Source: Shewanella marinintestina
GTDB taxonomy: Bacteria; Pseudomonadota; Gammaproteobacteria; Enterobacterales; Shewanellaceae
Length of the DNA: 64,000 nucleotides
Direction: 5' to 3'
Assembly (NCBI RefSeq): GCF_023283845.1
Contig: NZ_JAKILC010000013.1
Span: 1 to 64,000 of the forward strand
Shown here: positions 17,982 to 27,383 of the stretch, piece after piece
How positions within the stretch are numbered: the first letter of the stretch is position 1
Layout: every line of letters begins with the position of its first letter
Position numbers and translations under genes: made by a program
Notes under the pieces: generated by a model
The model's input: only the letters and a program-made list of their open reading frames with translations
Told to the model about the DNA's origin: nothing
Database searches by the model: none

Positions 17982-18665
17982 TTAGCTGGATTTTTTCAAC
18001 GATGGCCAAGCTAAATCAGCAGGTTGCGACCATGTCATAAGCTGCTCTTTCACGGCGGCGGAATCAAATAGCTCACCAGATGGTGGCGCTACCGTATAGC
18101 GATAGGCTTGATCTAGGTATTGAAAATCTAAACTGTAAGCATGTAAATAACCTCTGTCAGCTGTCACGCCGCCGTATAGGGTATCGCCTAGAATTGGCGT
18201 ACCTATACTCGCTAATGCCACTCTTAACTGATGCGTCTTTCCGCTATGAGGTTTTAATAGATACAGGCGCTCACCGTCTCCAATTGAGTGCGAGAAAAAC
18301 TGGGTAATCGCCGGGTTGTCTGTGGTGCGTAGCAACTTATGCATGCTACGACGAGATTTAGCCATATCGCCAATCACCCAGCCTTGCTTCTTTTTAGGTT
18401 TACCTTGTGCCAATGCTAGATAATATTTTTGCACTAAATGCGCCGAAAACATCCGCGTAAACTCGGCGGCGGCCTCACTGGATTTAGCTAAAATAATCAG
18501 CCCAGAAGTTAAAGTATCAAGTCGGTGAACAGAGTAAAGCTTTATGCCAAGATCGGCTTCTGCTTGGGCGACAACGCCTGCTGTGCCATCTTGGCTATGA
18601 AAGTGAACTTCTGCCGATTTATTAATGACAATAAAATCGCGCTCATCGGCAATGACTTGGTACAT
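17982..18665 (-). CDS. RluA-family pseudouridine synthase
   Basis: Converts a uridine in RNA to pseudouridine; the exact target is not predictable. The 227-aa protein lacks an S4 domain and has the catalytic motif SVHRLDTLTSGL with the nucleophilic Asp, then HSGKTHQLRVAL and PILGDTLYGG. It resembles the short RluA-like group (TIGR01621) found in marine Gammaproteobacteria. ATG at 18665 is chosen; the upstream in-frame TTG is unlikely. Confidence 0.85.
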   Translation of the reverse strand: MYQVIADERDFIVINKSAEVHFHSQDGTAGVVAQAEADLGIKLYSVHRLDTLTSGLIILAKSSEAAAEFTRMFSAHLVQKYYLALAQGKPKKKQGWVIGDMAKSRRSMHKLLRTTDNPAITQFFSHSIGDGERLYLLKPHSGKTHQLRVALASIGTPILGDTLYGGVTADRGYLHAYSLDFQYLDQAYRYTVAPPSGELFDSAAVKEQLMTWSQPADLAWPSLKKSS

Positions 18666-18716
18666 ATTGGGCGTTCTCAAAGATTGGCAAACAGGCGCTA
18701 AGGCCTATATTGCTGA

Positions 18717-20054
18717 CTAAAAGGTGATGATCACTTTTAGTCCAGGCTGATTATCGGTTAAGGCTATTTTAGCATTATGGCGCGACAGAATCGCCTTCAC
18801 CATAGATAAACCTAAACCTGTACCTTTATGATGGCGACTAGGGTCTAAACGCACTAAACGCTCAAACACTTTTTCCCTAGAGGCTTCGGGGATCCCTGGG
18901 CCGTTGTCTTGAATAGCAATGACGTTTCGATTTTGCGAAATGCTAATCTCTGCGCCTTCGCCAGAATACTTAATCGCATTATCGACTAAGTTAAATAGGG
19001 CTTGGAACAACAAATATTTATCACCGCTAACCTGAAAGCCTTCACCTGTAGTCAGTTTCAATGACTGACCATTAAATTCGGCCATAGCCTCTGCCATTTC
19101 AAACAAATCTTGGCTAATGGTTATTAAGCTCACGTCTTGTAATTCAAGGGTTTGTTGCCCCTCTTCAATACGCGTTAACGACAGCATGGCATCGAACGTG
19201 GCTAAGCAGTGATCCAGCTCTTCGGTAATAATCGCGCAGCTTTCTTGTAACTCTTCTTGCGGCTTACTCGGTAATTGTTCTAAACCGATACGAAGGTGTG
19301 ACAAGGGGGTCCGCAAATCATGGGCAATGTTATCGGTGACGCCACGCACTGCAGCTAAGTTCTTCTCTAGTGCATCGAGTACACCATTAAATTGTTTAGC
19401 CAACATATCGAATTCGTCTTGGCGCCAACTAACAGGTAGGCGAGTTGAATATTGCCCTTGCTCTATACGCTTACTCAAACGGTTATATTGCACCAGGCGG
19501 CGTAAAATCGCTTTGGAAAACAGATAACCCAACGCCAATGTTAGCACCACGGTTAACATCAAGGCGGTTATCGCTGCGTTAGTAAATTTGTCAATTAGGC
19601 TGCCGAGCTGATCGACACGAGTTGCAATAAGCATAGGCCCGTAGCGGGTCATCACCATGCCACCGGTTAAGATATGCAGCTTTTCAGGCCCACCAGTAAA
19701 CACCGGAAACTCGCGTTTTTCCGGTAACATAGGCATATCTTTAGGGATCATGCTCAACGAGCCGACAAGATCGAGCGAGTTGCGCCAAACAATAAGGGCA
19801 ACTTTAGGATCGGCACTACGCACCTGAGTCGCAAAGCTGCGACGATCAAGCGTTAATGCCATTTGTTGGTAGCGGGTTTTTTCAGCGTCGAGATGCAGGT
19901 CCAGCTGATACTCTTGTTCATTGATCAGCTGGCGGTACATCCCCAGTAACAAGGTGCCAATAATGACAGTTACTAGGGCTGAGAAAATAATGGTAATGCG
20001 CCAGGCACTACTCTGATAGGGCTTAATGCCCTTGGCGTAACCGATATCCAGCAC
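18717..20054 (-). CDS. Sensor histidine kinase of a ygiW/PepSY two-component operon
   Basis: A 445-aa kinase. It has membrane segments at about 20-42 and 160-182, a small periplasmic domain between them, HAMP, then HisKA with DNIAHDLRTPLSHLR and an ATPase domain with NLVDNAIKYS, DNGPGIPE and GTGLGLSMVKAI. It follows the OmpR-type regulator and overlaps its end by about 30 bp; the start appears to be GTG at 20054. The order small OB-fold protein, PepSY protein, regulator, kinase recalls ygiW-qseBC operons. The ligand is unknown. Confidence 0.88.
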   Translation of the reverse strand: MLDIGYAKGIKPYQSSAWRITIIFSALVTVIIGTLLLGMYRQLINEQEYQLDLHLDAEKTRYQQMALTLDRRSFATQVRSADPKVALIVWRNSLDLVGSLSMIPKDMPMLPEKREFPVFTGGPEKLHILTGGMVMTRYGPMLIATRVDQLGSLIDKFTNAAITALMLTVVLTLALGYLFSKAILRRLVQYNRLSKRIEQGQYSTRLPVSWRQDEFDMLAKQFNGVLDALEKNLAAVRGVTDNIAHDLRTPLSHLRIGLEQLPSKPQEELQESCAIITEELDHCLATFDAMLSLTRIEEGQQTLELQDVSLITISQDLFEMAEAMAEFNGQSLKLTTGEGFQVSGDKYLLFQALFNLVDNAIKYSGEGAEISISQNRNVIAIQDNGPGIPEASREKVFERLVRLDPSRHHKGTGLGLSMVKAILSRHNAKIALTDNQPGLKVIITF

Positions 20055-20700
20055 CTCGAACAGTTTCGATTAATTCGCCATGACCCAGTTCTTCAAACTT
20101 ACGTCTTAGCTTGGCGATATGTACGTCGATAACATTAGTGCGTGGATCGAAATGGTAATCCCACACAGCTTCAAATAACAGCGTACGGCTAATCACTTGA
20201 TTCACGTGTTCCATAAGGTATTTAAGTAGCTGAAACTCTTTCGGCTGCAGTAAAATTTCGTGGCCATCTAGGGTCACTTTACGTGTCAGTAATTCAATCG
20301 TTAATGGACCAACATTGAGGTCAGTAATCGTTGGTTGTGATTCACCACGTTGCATTAGCTTTTCGGCCCGAACCAATAGCTCAGAAAAAGCAAAAGGCTT
20401 AGTCATGTAGTCATCACCACCTGCACGTAGGCCTTTGACTCGCTCATCAACATGGCTCAGAGCTGACAAAATAAGCACCGGCGTTTGGCTGCCGGTAGCG
20501 CGCAATGCGGCCAACAGTTTTAAGCCATCAAGCTGTGGCAACATACGATCAAGAATGATCAAGTCGTACTTCATGCTCGTCGCTAACAACAAGCCTTGAT
20601 GGCCGTCGGTTGCGGTTTCTATATTGTGCCCTTGCTCAACAAATCCTTTTACGACATATTCGATGGTAGTCGCGTCATCTTCAACCATGAGTATTTTCAT
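20023..20700 (-). CDS. OmpR/PhoB-family response regulator
   Basis: A 225-aa DNA-binding regulator from ATG 20700 (ATG at 20712 is also possible). The receiver has MVEDD, phospho-acceptor Asp in LIILDRMLPQLDG and the conserved Lys in MTKPFAF; the C-terminal winged helix has LQPKEFQLLKYL and TNVIDVHIAKLRRKFE. The upstream gene's stop lies within a few bases of the start and the kinase overlaps the end, so the unit is one operon. Confidence 0.92.
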   Translation of the reverse strand: MKILMVEDDATTIEYVVKGFVEQGHNIETATDGHQGLLLATSMKYDLIILDRMLPQLDGLKLLAALRATGSQTPVLILSALSHVDERVKGLRAGGDDYMTKPFAFSELLVRAEKLMQRGESQPTITDLNVGPLTIELLTRKVTLDGHEILLQPKEFQLLKYLMEHVNQVISRTLLFEAVWDYHFDPRTNVIDVHIAKLRRKFEELGHGELIETVRGAGYRLRQGH

Positions 20701-20702
20701 GT

Positions 20703-21224
20703 TTAATCCCATTTGAGCAGTGGTAGTAATTGTTTATTTTCAATATCAAAGGCTAGCTTACGCTTACCGTCAATATCAAGGATCTCTAGTTCGATATAAC
20801 TAATCCCAAGATCATTATCGACTTCGGCCTTAATAATATGGCCTTCACTTTCTTCGGCGACCAAGGTCAGCATTTCCGACAGCGATAGACCATTTTGTTG
20901 CAGCATCATCACACCGGACAATTCGTCTTTGTCATCTTTATCAAGACGCTCAACTTCACGCTCTTTTAAGCTGCCATCTATCGCACGGTATTCATATTCG
21001 GTAATGGTTTTTGCTTGTGGGTCAATCATCTTAAACTCGTAGATTAACTCCCCGTTTTCGATATCGGCCTCAAATTCAGAGATCACGCCTTCATGCTGCT
21101 GCTCAAGTTGCTGCATCATTGCAATTGGCAACGGATACTCTCCCGTTGTCATCAATGAATACAAGCCTTGTCCAGCAAACGAGCTACCAGAAACTAACAA
21201 CAAACCAATTAGCCAGCGAGCCAT
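20703..21224 (-). CDS. PepSY-domain periplasmic protein
   Basis: A 173-aa protein with a signal peptide (about 1-18, ending SSFAGQ). It has two PepSY-like modules: the first includes MMQQLEQQHEGVISEFEADIENGELIYEF-type sequence around residues 37-68, the second is near 108-170 with SLSEMLTLVAEESEGHIIKAE. PepSY proteins are often inhibitors or sensors linked to signalling. Here the gene lies directly upstream of a regulator/kinase pair and downstream of a YgiW-type gene, so it may modulate the kinase. Function is inferred. Confidence 0.75.
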   Translation of the reverse strand: MARWLIGLLLVSGSSFAGQGLYSLMTTGEYPLPIAMMQQLEQQHEGVISEFEADIENGELIYEFKMIDPQAKTITEYEYRAIDGSLKEREVERLDKDDKDELSGVMMLQQNGLSLSEMLTLVAEESEGHIIKAEVDNDLGISYIELEILDIDGKRKLAFDIENKQLLPLLKWD

Positions 21225-21267
21225 GGCTCCTCCGAAAAATAAACGCTAAACCACTTTCAATAAAGGA

Positions 21268-21618
21268 TTATTCAGAAATCAGACGTATGCTGTCAATTTC
21301 TATTTCAATACCTTGCCATTCATCGTCAACTTCGCCGACCAATGTCACTTTAGAGTCACTTGAAACTTCAATATCACGCCAAAGCGCATTATCTATTTCA
21401 ACTTCAACGTCACCGCTATCATCGCGGAAAAGGTACTTTTCATCGCCTAAGCTTTGCACTAAATAACCGGTAAGCTCAACTGGAGTATCGTCTTTTGCTT
21501 TAGCCGCATCAGCCGCTGTTTTTACGTGATTTGCAGGGCCAGGACCATTGTAGGCAGCCATAGCTGGAAGCGTTAACACTGCAGACAACATGATTAAACC
21601 AGTTAATTTCTTAGACAT
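21268..21618 (-). CDS. YgiW/YdeI-family periplasmic OB-fold (BOF) protein
   Basis: A 116-aa exported protein. ATG at 21618 has a strong GAGGAG ribosome site. The signal peptide ends ALPAMA-like (MSAVLTLPAMAAYNGPG), and the mature part has the BOF motif ELTGYLVQSLGDEKYLFRD followed by KVTLVGEVDDEWQGIEIE. Relatives in enterics (YgiW, YdeI) are linked to stress and cationic-peptide tolerance. It heads an operon with the PepSY protein, response regulator and kinase, as ygiW does with qseBC in some bacteria. Confidence 0.85.
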   Translation of the reverse strand: MSKKLTGLIMLSAVLTLPAMAAYNGPGPANHVKTAADAAKAKDDTPVELTGYLVQSLGDEKYLFRDDSGDVEVEIDNALWRDIEVSSDSKVTLVGEVDDEWQGIEIEIDSIRLISE

Positions 21619-21749
21619 AAAATAAAACTCCTCACTAATGTAGGAGCACATAGTATGACATTCTATATAACATCTAGATGGAGCAAAGATTAAACTTTGA
21701 TCATATGCTTAACCTTAGCTTAATTAAGAGTTTGCCAAGCTTGAACAGC

Positions 21750-21938
21750 CACTAATCCAATATATAGATCAACTCTGATTGTAGAGCGACTGTGATTTCA
21801 GTACCAACTGTTAGTGTTAACTTTTTGCACTAAATACAGCTACACTAATCTAAGATATGGATCAGCTCAGATTTCAGCGCGACTGTGGTTTCAATAACAA
21901 CAGCTAACTCTAGCTTCTCTGCACTAAATCCAGCAGCA
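21750..21938. repeat. Two degenerate tandem copies of the modC 3' end
   Basis: The last about 90 bp of modC recur twice just beyond its stop. The phrase CACTAATC is found at 21750, 21843 and 21937 (93-94 bp apart), and each is followed by ATATNGATCA and a run equivalent to GCGACTGTNNTTTC and CACTAAATNCAG. The copies have diverged and are not in a long open frame. They look like duplicated, decayed coding sequence. The rest of 21652-21938 holds no gene. Confidence 0.75.
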
Positions 21939-23042
21939 CTAATCTAAGATATGAATCAATTCTGACTTGAGTGCGACTGTAGTTTCTGTTCCGACTGCCA
22001 GTTCTAACTTCTGTGCTAAATGTAACGGAACTTCAGCATGGATCTTATGCTCAACCCCAACCACACTCGCTAACACTCTTACGCTTTCGCCCATCACCAG
22101 CATTGAGTCGATGGTAATGTCGAGTTTGTTAAAGCTACGACACAACCTGCCCTTTTTAATCGAATTAAAGCGTATGCCTTGATTAGGAATAACCCAGCGT
22201 ACTTTGGTGCCCACATCTAAGCTGTCAAAATAAGTACTCGCAATTAAATGCTCACCAAATTTAAGCCAAGTGATCTGCCGTTCTTCTTCTTGCGCTATCA
22301 CTTCAGCATCAAAGATATTACGCAGACCCATCTGTTTAGCCACAGCTTCATCTCGTGGACGAGTCAGCACTTCACGTGGTCTGCCTTGCTGCAACATCTT
22401 ACCTTGGCTAATCAAAATCATGCTGTCGGCTAGCAAGAGTGCTTCATTTAAGTCATGAGTCACCATAATAACGGGAATAGCCAACTGCTCTTTAAGTCTA
22501 GCTAGCTCTAGGTATAAACGTTCGCGGGTTTCTCTATCAACCGCAGAAAAGGGTTCATCGAGTAGTAAAACCGATGGTTCACGCGCAAGCGCTCTAGCCA
22601 GCGCTACACGCTGTCGCTGACCACCTGAAAGGTGCGCTGGCAATCTATCAGGCAATCCATGCAGATTAACTCGCTCTAGCCAATCCTTTGCTCGCGCTTC
22701 GCGCTCCGCTTTAGGGATATGGTCTAACGCGGCCACCACATTTTGTAACGCAGTTAAATTAGGGAACAGACCAAAGTGTTGGGGCACATAGCCTAAATGA
22801 CGTTGCTGCGGCGTGAGTTGCACTTTATCGGTATCACTAAACCATTGGCGATCACCGTAACGGATCTCACCATTTTCTGGCTGTGATAAACCAGCAATCA
22901 TCCGCAGTAAGGTTGATTTCCCCCCGCCAGATGGGCCAACAACAGCCAGTACTTCACCGGCTTTGCAGCTAAACTCAGCATCCAATTTAATCGGCTTGTT
23001 TTGTTTAATCCGGCAATAAAGATCAGCGACGGTTTGCGACAT
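21939..23042 (-). CDS. modC: Molybdate ABC transporter, ATPase ModC
   Basis: Energises molybdate import. The 367-aa protein from ATG 23042 (ribosome site GGAGG) has Walker A GPSGGGKST, signature LSGGQRQRVALARAL, Walker B VLLLDEPFSAVD, switch His in VTHD, and a C-terminal TOBE/Mop domain (about 295-365) that binds the oxyanion in the cytoplasm. It overlaps modB's end by about 20 bp. Two decayed copies of its 3' end follow the stop. Confidence 0.94.
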   Translation of the reverse strand: MSQTVADLYCRIKQNKPIKLDAEFSCKAGEVLAVVGPSGGGKSTLLRMIAGLSQPENGEIRYGDRQWFSDTDKVQLTPQQRHLGYVPQHFGLFPNLTALQNVVAALDHIPKAEREARAKDWLERVNLHGLPDRLPAHLSGGQRQRVALARALAREPSVLLLDEPFSAVDRETRERLYLELARLKEQLAIPVIMVTHDLNEALLLADSMILISQGKMLQQGRPREVLTRPRDEAVAKQMGLRNIFDAEVIAQEEERQITWLKFGEHLIASTYFDSLDVGTKVRWVIPNQGIRFNSIKKGRLCRSFNKLDITIDSMLVMGESVRVLASVVGVEHKIHAEVPLHLAQKLELAVGTETTVALKSELIHILD

Positions 23043-23703
23043 GCTGGCCTCCAACACGGCGCGATAGACTGGTGGTTAATGCCAATACCGTAATCGCAAA
23101 CAAGAGTAATACCAGCGACATATTACCAGCACTGGCAAAGTCGAATGCTTGTACGCTGTCATAAATAGAAATGGCAATGGTCTTGGTCTCGCCAGCAATG
23201 TTACCGCCCATCATCAGTACCACACCAAACTCACCCAACACATGCGAAAAACACAATACAATAGCGGTTAGTACGCCCGGCCACACCATAGGTAGCTCAA
23301 TCTTGAATAGCACTTTTAAACGGCTCATACCGCAACAGGCCGCCGCATCACGCACGTCTTCAGGTACGGCTTCAAATGCTCGCTGAATTGGCTGAATCGC
23401 AAACGGAATATTGACTAAGATGGACGCGACCACCAGCCCAGAGAAATGAAACACCAGTTGATGACCAAGCAATTGCTCTAGCATGCGGCCAATCCAAGAT
23501 TCACTGCCTAAGCCCACCAGCAAGTAATAACCGATTACTGTAGGTGGCAACACTAAAGGCACCATCACTAGGGCTTCAACCCAAGATTTACCCGGGAAAT
23601 GGCGATAAGCCAAAAAACGTCCCGCTATAATAGCTAGCGGGATTAAGATAAGCACAGTCACTGTGCTGAGCTTGATTGATAGCAGTAAGGCTTGCCAATC
23701 CAT
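23023..23703 (-). CDS. modB: Molybdate ABC transporter, permease ModB
   Basis: Inner-membrane channel for molybdate, 226 aa, about five membrane spans, with the coupling-loop sequence AFEAVPEDVRDAAACCGMS and the ModB motif HVLGEFGVVLMMGGNIAGET. The start overlaps the modA stop (TAATG), and the end overlaps modC. Confidence 0.94.
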   Translation of the reverse strand: MDWQALLLSIKLSTVTVLILIPLAIIAGRFLAYRHFPGKSWVEALVMVPLVLPPTVIGYYLLVGLGSESWIGRMLEQLLGHQLVFHFSGLVVASILVNIPFAIQPIQRAFEAVPEDVRDAAACCGMSRLKVLFKIELPMVWPGVLTAIVLCFSHVLGEFGVVLMMGGNIAGETKTIAISIYDSVQAFDFASAGNMSLVLLLFAITVLALTTSLSRRVGGQHVANRR

Positions 23704-24482
23704 TAATGAGTCGCTCTCGCAAAGCCGTAGTCGGCAAATACAGCCTGAGCAGCGTCAGATTGTAGGTAGGTATAAAAGAGTTTAGCGGTTTCACCTGCTT
23801 TCAAGGTCAACACCATACGCTGATCTAGCGGCGTATAATATTCTTGCGGGATCACCACGTAATTTGCCCGGGCCTTAAACGGTTTAGCCACCGCTAAAGA
23901 CAAAGCGACTAAGCCACCTTGCGTTGCGCCGCTCACCGCAAATTGCGCTGCTTGAGAAACGTTTTCGCCAAACACTAAATTCGGCTGAATATCTTGCCAA
24001 AGCCCCAGTTTTTGCAGCACTTCTTTAGCGCGCTCGCCATAAGGTGCGTGGTCAGGATTAGCAATCGCAAAACGTTTGAGCTGCTTAGCCTCTAAAAACT
24101 GCTTCACTCCCTCTAAATTGGCATCTAGCGGTAAAGGTGAAGACTTAGGTGCGGCAATCGCTAATTGACCTACGGCGTAAATCACACCTTGATCAGGTGT
24201 TTGCTGCGCCTTAGCTAACTGAGTGATATAACGCTCGTCAGCCGATAAAAATAACTCAAAAGGCGCGCCATTACGGATTTGCGCTACAAAATTACCCGAA
24301 GAACCATAAGAGATCCGCACATTACGGCCAGTCTCATCGGCAAATTGCTTGGCGATATCATCGAGAGCAAATTTAATGCTCGACGCCGCCGCTATAGCGG
24401 GAACATCTTGCGCTGCTAAAACCACTTTACTCATTGCTAAAAAGGGCAGCAATAATGCCAGTAACATCACCCTAAACTTCAT
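23703..24482 (-). CDS. modA: Molybdate ABC transporter, periplasmic binding protein ModA
   Basis: Binds molybdate in the periplasm. The 259-aa protein has a signal peptide ending near VVLAAQD, then the ModA motifs AAASSIKFALDDIA and SYGSSGNFVAQIRNGAPFELFLSAD with the Ser residues that hold the oxyanion. It differs from TupA, which has TTTS. Distal genes of the moaABCDE-modABC unit; 44 bp after moaE. Confidence 0.94.
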   Translation of the reverse strand: MKFRVMLLALLLPFLAMSKVVLAAQDVPAIAAASSIKFALDDIAKQFADETGRNVRISYGSSGNFVAQIRNGAPFELFLSADERYITQLAKAQQTPDQGVIYAVGQLAIAAPKSSPLPLDANLEGVKQFLEAKQLKRFAIANPDHAPYGERAKEVLQKLGLWQDIQPNLVFGENVSQAAQFAVSGATQGGLVALSLAVAKPFKARANYVVIPQEYYTPLDQRMVLTLKAGETAKLFYTYLQSDAAQAVFADYGFARATH

Positions 24483-24526
24483 TTAGCCAATCTCCTTGCG
24501 TCCTTTAACAGCGCCAATGTAACGCT

Positions 24527-24973
24527 TTACTTATCCCACATTTTTGCAGCTTGCTCATCAGCGTCACGGGCTTCAACCCAGTTAGCGCCTTTGTCACCGG
24601 CCTCTAATTTCCAAAACGGCGCTTTGGTCTTTAGAAAATCGATTAAGAACTCACAGGCAGCAAATGCCGCTTTACGGTGTGCGCTAGTCACGCCAATAAA
24701 TACGATTTGCTCACCCAGCGCCATAGCGCCAACACGGTGAATAATAGTGACATTGTTTAGCGGCCAACGCTCACGCGCCTCAGCTTCAATCTGATTAAGC
24801 ACCGCTTCTGTCATGCCTGGGTAATGCTCAAGCGTTAAATCAGTTACCGCACTACCATCATTAAAATCACGCACTTTGCCAACAAAAGTGACGACTGCGC
24901 CATCGCTGTTATCTTGGCTGATTAAGTGATATTCCTCTGGAACATTAAAGTCCTGAGTTTGTACACGGATCAT
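24527..24973 (-). CDS. moaE: Molybdopterin synthase catalytic subunit MoaE
   Basis: With MoaD converts cyclic pyranopterin monophosphate to molybdopterin by adding two sulfurs. The 148-aa protein has TFVGKVRDFNDGSAVTDLTLEHYPGM near the N-terminal third, the HRVGAMALGE segment, and VTSAHRKAAFAACEFLIDFLKTKAPFWK-like end with the catalytic Lys. The start directly follows the moaD stop. Confidence 0.95.
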   Translation of the reverse strand: MIRVQTQDFNVPEEYHLISQDNSDGAVVTFVGKVRDFNDGSAVTDLTLEHYPGMTEAVLNQIEAEARERWPLNNVTIIHRVGAMALGEQIVFIGVTSAHRKAAFAACEFLIDFLKTKAPFWKLEAGDKGANWVEARDADEQAAKMWDK

Positions 24974-24974
24974 C

Positions 24975-25226
24975 TTAGCCTCCAGTTACTGGTGGGAAGA
25001 ATGCCACTTCATCACCATCTACAATAGCGCTGTCCCACTGGCTGATAGTTTGGTTTACCGCAACTAACAGTTTGTCTGATGCCAGTACTTTAGCCCACTT
25101 GTCATCTGTTGCAGCTAAAGTGGCACGTAGGCCTTCAGCTGTTTGGGTGTGTTCACCGGCTTCAACTTTAACGCTTGCGGTGCCTAGGAGCTCTCTAACT
25201 TGTGCAAAAAATAATACGTTAATCAT
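24975..25226 (-). CDS. moaD: Molybdopterin synthase sulfur carrier subunit MoaD
   Basis: Ubiquitin-like protein whose C-terminal Gly-Gly is thiocarboxylated and donates sulfur to the pterin. The 83-aa protein starts MINVLFFAQVRELLG and ends EVAFFPPVTGG as required. It lies 8 bp after moaC and 1 bp before moaE. The adenylating enzyme MoeB is not in this window. Confidence 0.95.
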   Translation of the reverse strand: MINVLFFAQVRELLGTASVKVEAGEHTQTAEGLRATLAATDDKWAKVLASDKLLVAVNQTISQWDSAIVDGDEVAFFPPVTGG

Positions 25227-25234
25227 AATCTTCT

Positions 25235-25711
25235 CTATACCTTAAAGTGCCCAGACTTACCGCCACGCTTCTCAGTTAAACGTACCTGAGAAATCACCAT
25301 ATCTTTTTGAACTGCTTTACACATATCGTAAATGGTCAAGGCGGCTGTAGAAGCTGCTGTTAATGCTTCCATTTCTACACCCGTTTTGCCAGAAAGTTTA
25401 CATAAGCTACGGATCCACACACGGTTGTGCTCAGGCTGCGCTTCCAGCTCAACTTCCACCTTGGTCAACATAAGAGGATGACATAGCGGGATCAAATCAG
25501 AGGTTTTCTTTGCCGCTTGAATACCAGCGATACGAGCTGTAGCAAATACATCACCTTTGTGGTGGCTGCCACTCATTATCATCTCTAGGGTTTCGCTCGC
25601 CATTTCAATGTAGGCTTCTGCACGCGCTTCACGCTCTGTTACAGACTTATCGGTCACATCTACCATGTGAGCATTGCCATCTGCATTAATATGGGTAAAA
25701 GCATTGGTCAT
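25235..25711 (-). CDS. moaC: Cyclic pyranopterin monophosphate synthase MoaC
   Basis: Rearranges the MoaA product to cyclic pyranopterin monophosphate. ATG at 25711 gives 158 aa, the usual length; the frame is open to 25744. Motifs: [15 protein letters not shown], then [22 protein letters not shown] (His of the active site in LCHP), and [11 protein letters not shown]. This is the only moaC in the window although there are two moaA genes. Confidence 0.95.
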   Translation of the reverse strand: MTNAFTHINADGNAHMVDVTDKSVTEREARAEAYIEMASETLEMIMSGSHHKGDVFATARIAGIQAAKKTSDLIPLCHPLMLTKVEVELEAQPEHNRVWIRSLCKLSGKTGVEMEALTAASTAALTIYDMCKAVQKDMVISQVRLTEKRGGKSGHFKV

Positions 25712-25773
25712 TAGAGTTACGCCTTTTTCTAAAAATATGGTCAAAGTACCGCAATATAGAGCTCTAACAAGGT

Positions 25774-26298
25774 CTATTCGGTGATTTTTTTCACGTGCAT
25801 CACAAAGTTACAAGGGCGATGTGTTGCATCAAGTTGTTCTTTAATCAGCTTATTCCAACCAGTCTTACACGCCCCCGTTGAACCTGGTAAGCAGAAGATT
25901 GCCGTTTTATTAGCAAAACCACCCAGCGCGCGCGATTGCACTGTTGAAGTGCCAAGTTCGGTGTAAGTAATATGGCGAAACAACTCACCAAAGCCTTCAA
26001 TCTCGCGATCAAATAACGGCTTAACTGCTTCAGGTGTGTTATCTCTATCGGTAAAGCCTGTGCCACCAGTGGTAATAATCACTTGCACTTCATTCGATGC
26101 TATCCATTGAGATAACACTGAGCGGATCTGGTATTTGTCATCTTTAATAATCTGGCGGTCAGCCAAAGTATGACCCGCTTCTAGCAATGCACTTTCAAGG
26201 AAAGCACCAGAAGTATCAGATTCAAAGTTACGGGTGTCAGATAAGGTTAAAACAGCAATGTTTAGCGCAGTAAACTTGCTTTGAGTGCAGTGTCCCAT
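25774..26298 (-). CDS. moaB: Molybdopterin adenylyltransferase-type protein MoaB
   Basis: 174-aa protein of the MoaB/Mog fold that adenylylates molybdopterin before metal insertion. It has [14 protein letters not shown], then [18 protein letters not shown] (the MPT-binding segment), and [14 protein letters not shown]. No separate mogA is seen, so MoaB may supply that activity. Second gene of the moa operon. Confidence 0.92.
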   Translation of the reverse strand: MGHCTQSKFTALNIAVLTLSDTRNFESDTSGAFLESALLEAGHTLADRQIIKDDKYQIRSVLSQWIASNEVQVIITTGGTGFTDRDNTPEAVKPLFDREIEGFGELFRHITYTELGTSTVQSRALGGFANKTAIFCLPGSTGACKTGWNKLIKEQLDATHRPCNFVMHVKKITE

Positions 26299-26396
26299 AA
26301 TGGTCTCTTATTTTACCGAGTCATATTTTACTGAGTCTTGGTGACAATTATACCTAGTTTTTGACGCAACTTACGTTGCGTCAGATCAGAGTTTAA

Positions 26397-27377
26397 TTAG
26401 CCGCCAATAGATGCCAAGTGCTGTGTTACACCTGTAATGCCGTCATGTAAGAAGTGAGTTTCTTTTTTCTGGGCAAGTTGGCCATGCAAACGCTCAATCA
26501 ACTCAGCTTGCTGATCTGGTGTCTGCAGTAAGTCACGTAGATCCACACCATTTTCGGTAAACAGGCAAAGGTGCAATTTACCTTTGGCAGATACTCGCAA
26601 ACGATTACAGCTAGCACAGAAGTTTTTCGCGTACGGCATAATCAAGCCGATACGACCTTGGTAATCTTGATGACTGAAGTTTTGCGCTGGACCATCGTCA
26701 ACCGCAGGGGTGTCAAACTGCCAACCCGCATCTTCTAGCTGCAACTTGATATCATTACCGGCTAAGTGATGCGCCTTAAAGTAATCATGGCCTAAGCCCG
26801 TTTCCATTAACTCAATAAAACGTAAGTCAATTGGGGTACTTTTAATCCAGTGTAAAAAGCGTGGCAGATCTTTATCGTTCAAGCCTTTTAGCAGCACAGC
26901 ATTGATTTTTACTCGCTCAAAACCCGCTTCTAATGCCGCATCAACACCACGCATCACTTCATCAAACTTATTCTCACCCGTGATCTGGTAGAACATTTTT
27001 GGGTCGAGACTATCGACCGAAATATTGATGCGTCTTAAGCCTGCGTCATACCACTCTTGGGCATGTTTAGCTAAGCGATAGCCGTTAGTGGTCGTCGCAA
27101 TGGTATTGATCTTATCGTTATCTTTTACGATACGGATAATGTCAGTGAAGTCTTTTCGCAAAGACGGCTCACCACCAGTAATACGGATTTTTTGAGTGCC
27201 GACCTGTGAGAAAGCCGAAACTAGATGCTCGATTTCATTGAGATCGAGAAACTTTGGCTTACCATCAGGGCGGTAGCCATCGGGGAGGCAATACGTGCAT
27301 TTAAAGTTACATACGTCAGTTACCGACATACGTAAATAATGAAACCGTCGACCAAAATTGTCTTGTAGTTGGGACAT
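26397..27377 (-). CDS. moaA: GTP 3',8-cyclase MoaA (riboswitch-controlled paralogue)
   Basis: Radical SAM enzyme that starts molybdopterin synthesis. ATG at 27377 with AAGG 5 nt ahead gives 326 aa; an in-frame GTG at 27383 is less likely. First cluster CNFKCTYC, RITGGEPSLR, second cluster CASCNRLRVSAKGKLHLC, and terminal IGG. First gene of moaABCDE-modABC. Its leader is a probable Moco riboswitch (27384-27500). It is clearly diverged from the moaA at 10022, so this is not a recent duplicate. Confidence 0.95.
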   Translation of the reverse strand: MSQLQDNFGRRFHYLRMSVTDVCNFKCTYCLPDGYRPDGKPKFLDLNEIEHLVSAFSQVGTQKIRITGGEPSLRKDFTDIIRIVKDNDKINTIATTTNGYRLAKHAQEWYDAGLRRINISVDSLDPKMFYQITGENKFDEVMRGVDAALEAGFERVKINAVLLKGLNDKDLPRFLHWIKSTPIDLRFIELMETGLGHDYFKAHHLAGNDIKLQLEDAGWQFDTPAVDDGPAQNFSHQDYQGRIGLIMPYAKNFCASCNRLRVSAKGKLHLCLFTENGVDLRDLLQTPDQQAELIERLHGQLAQKKETHFLHDGITGVTQHLASIGG

Positions 27378-27383
27378 GATCAC

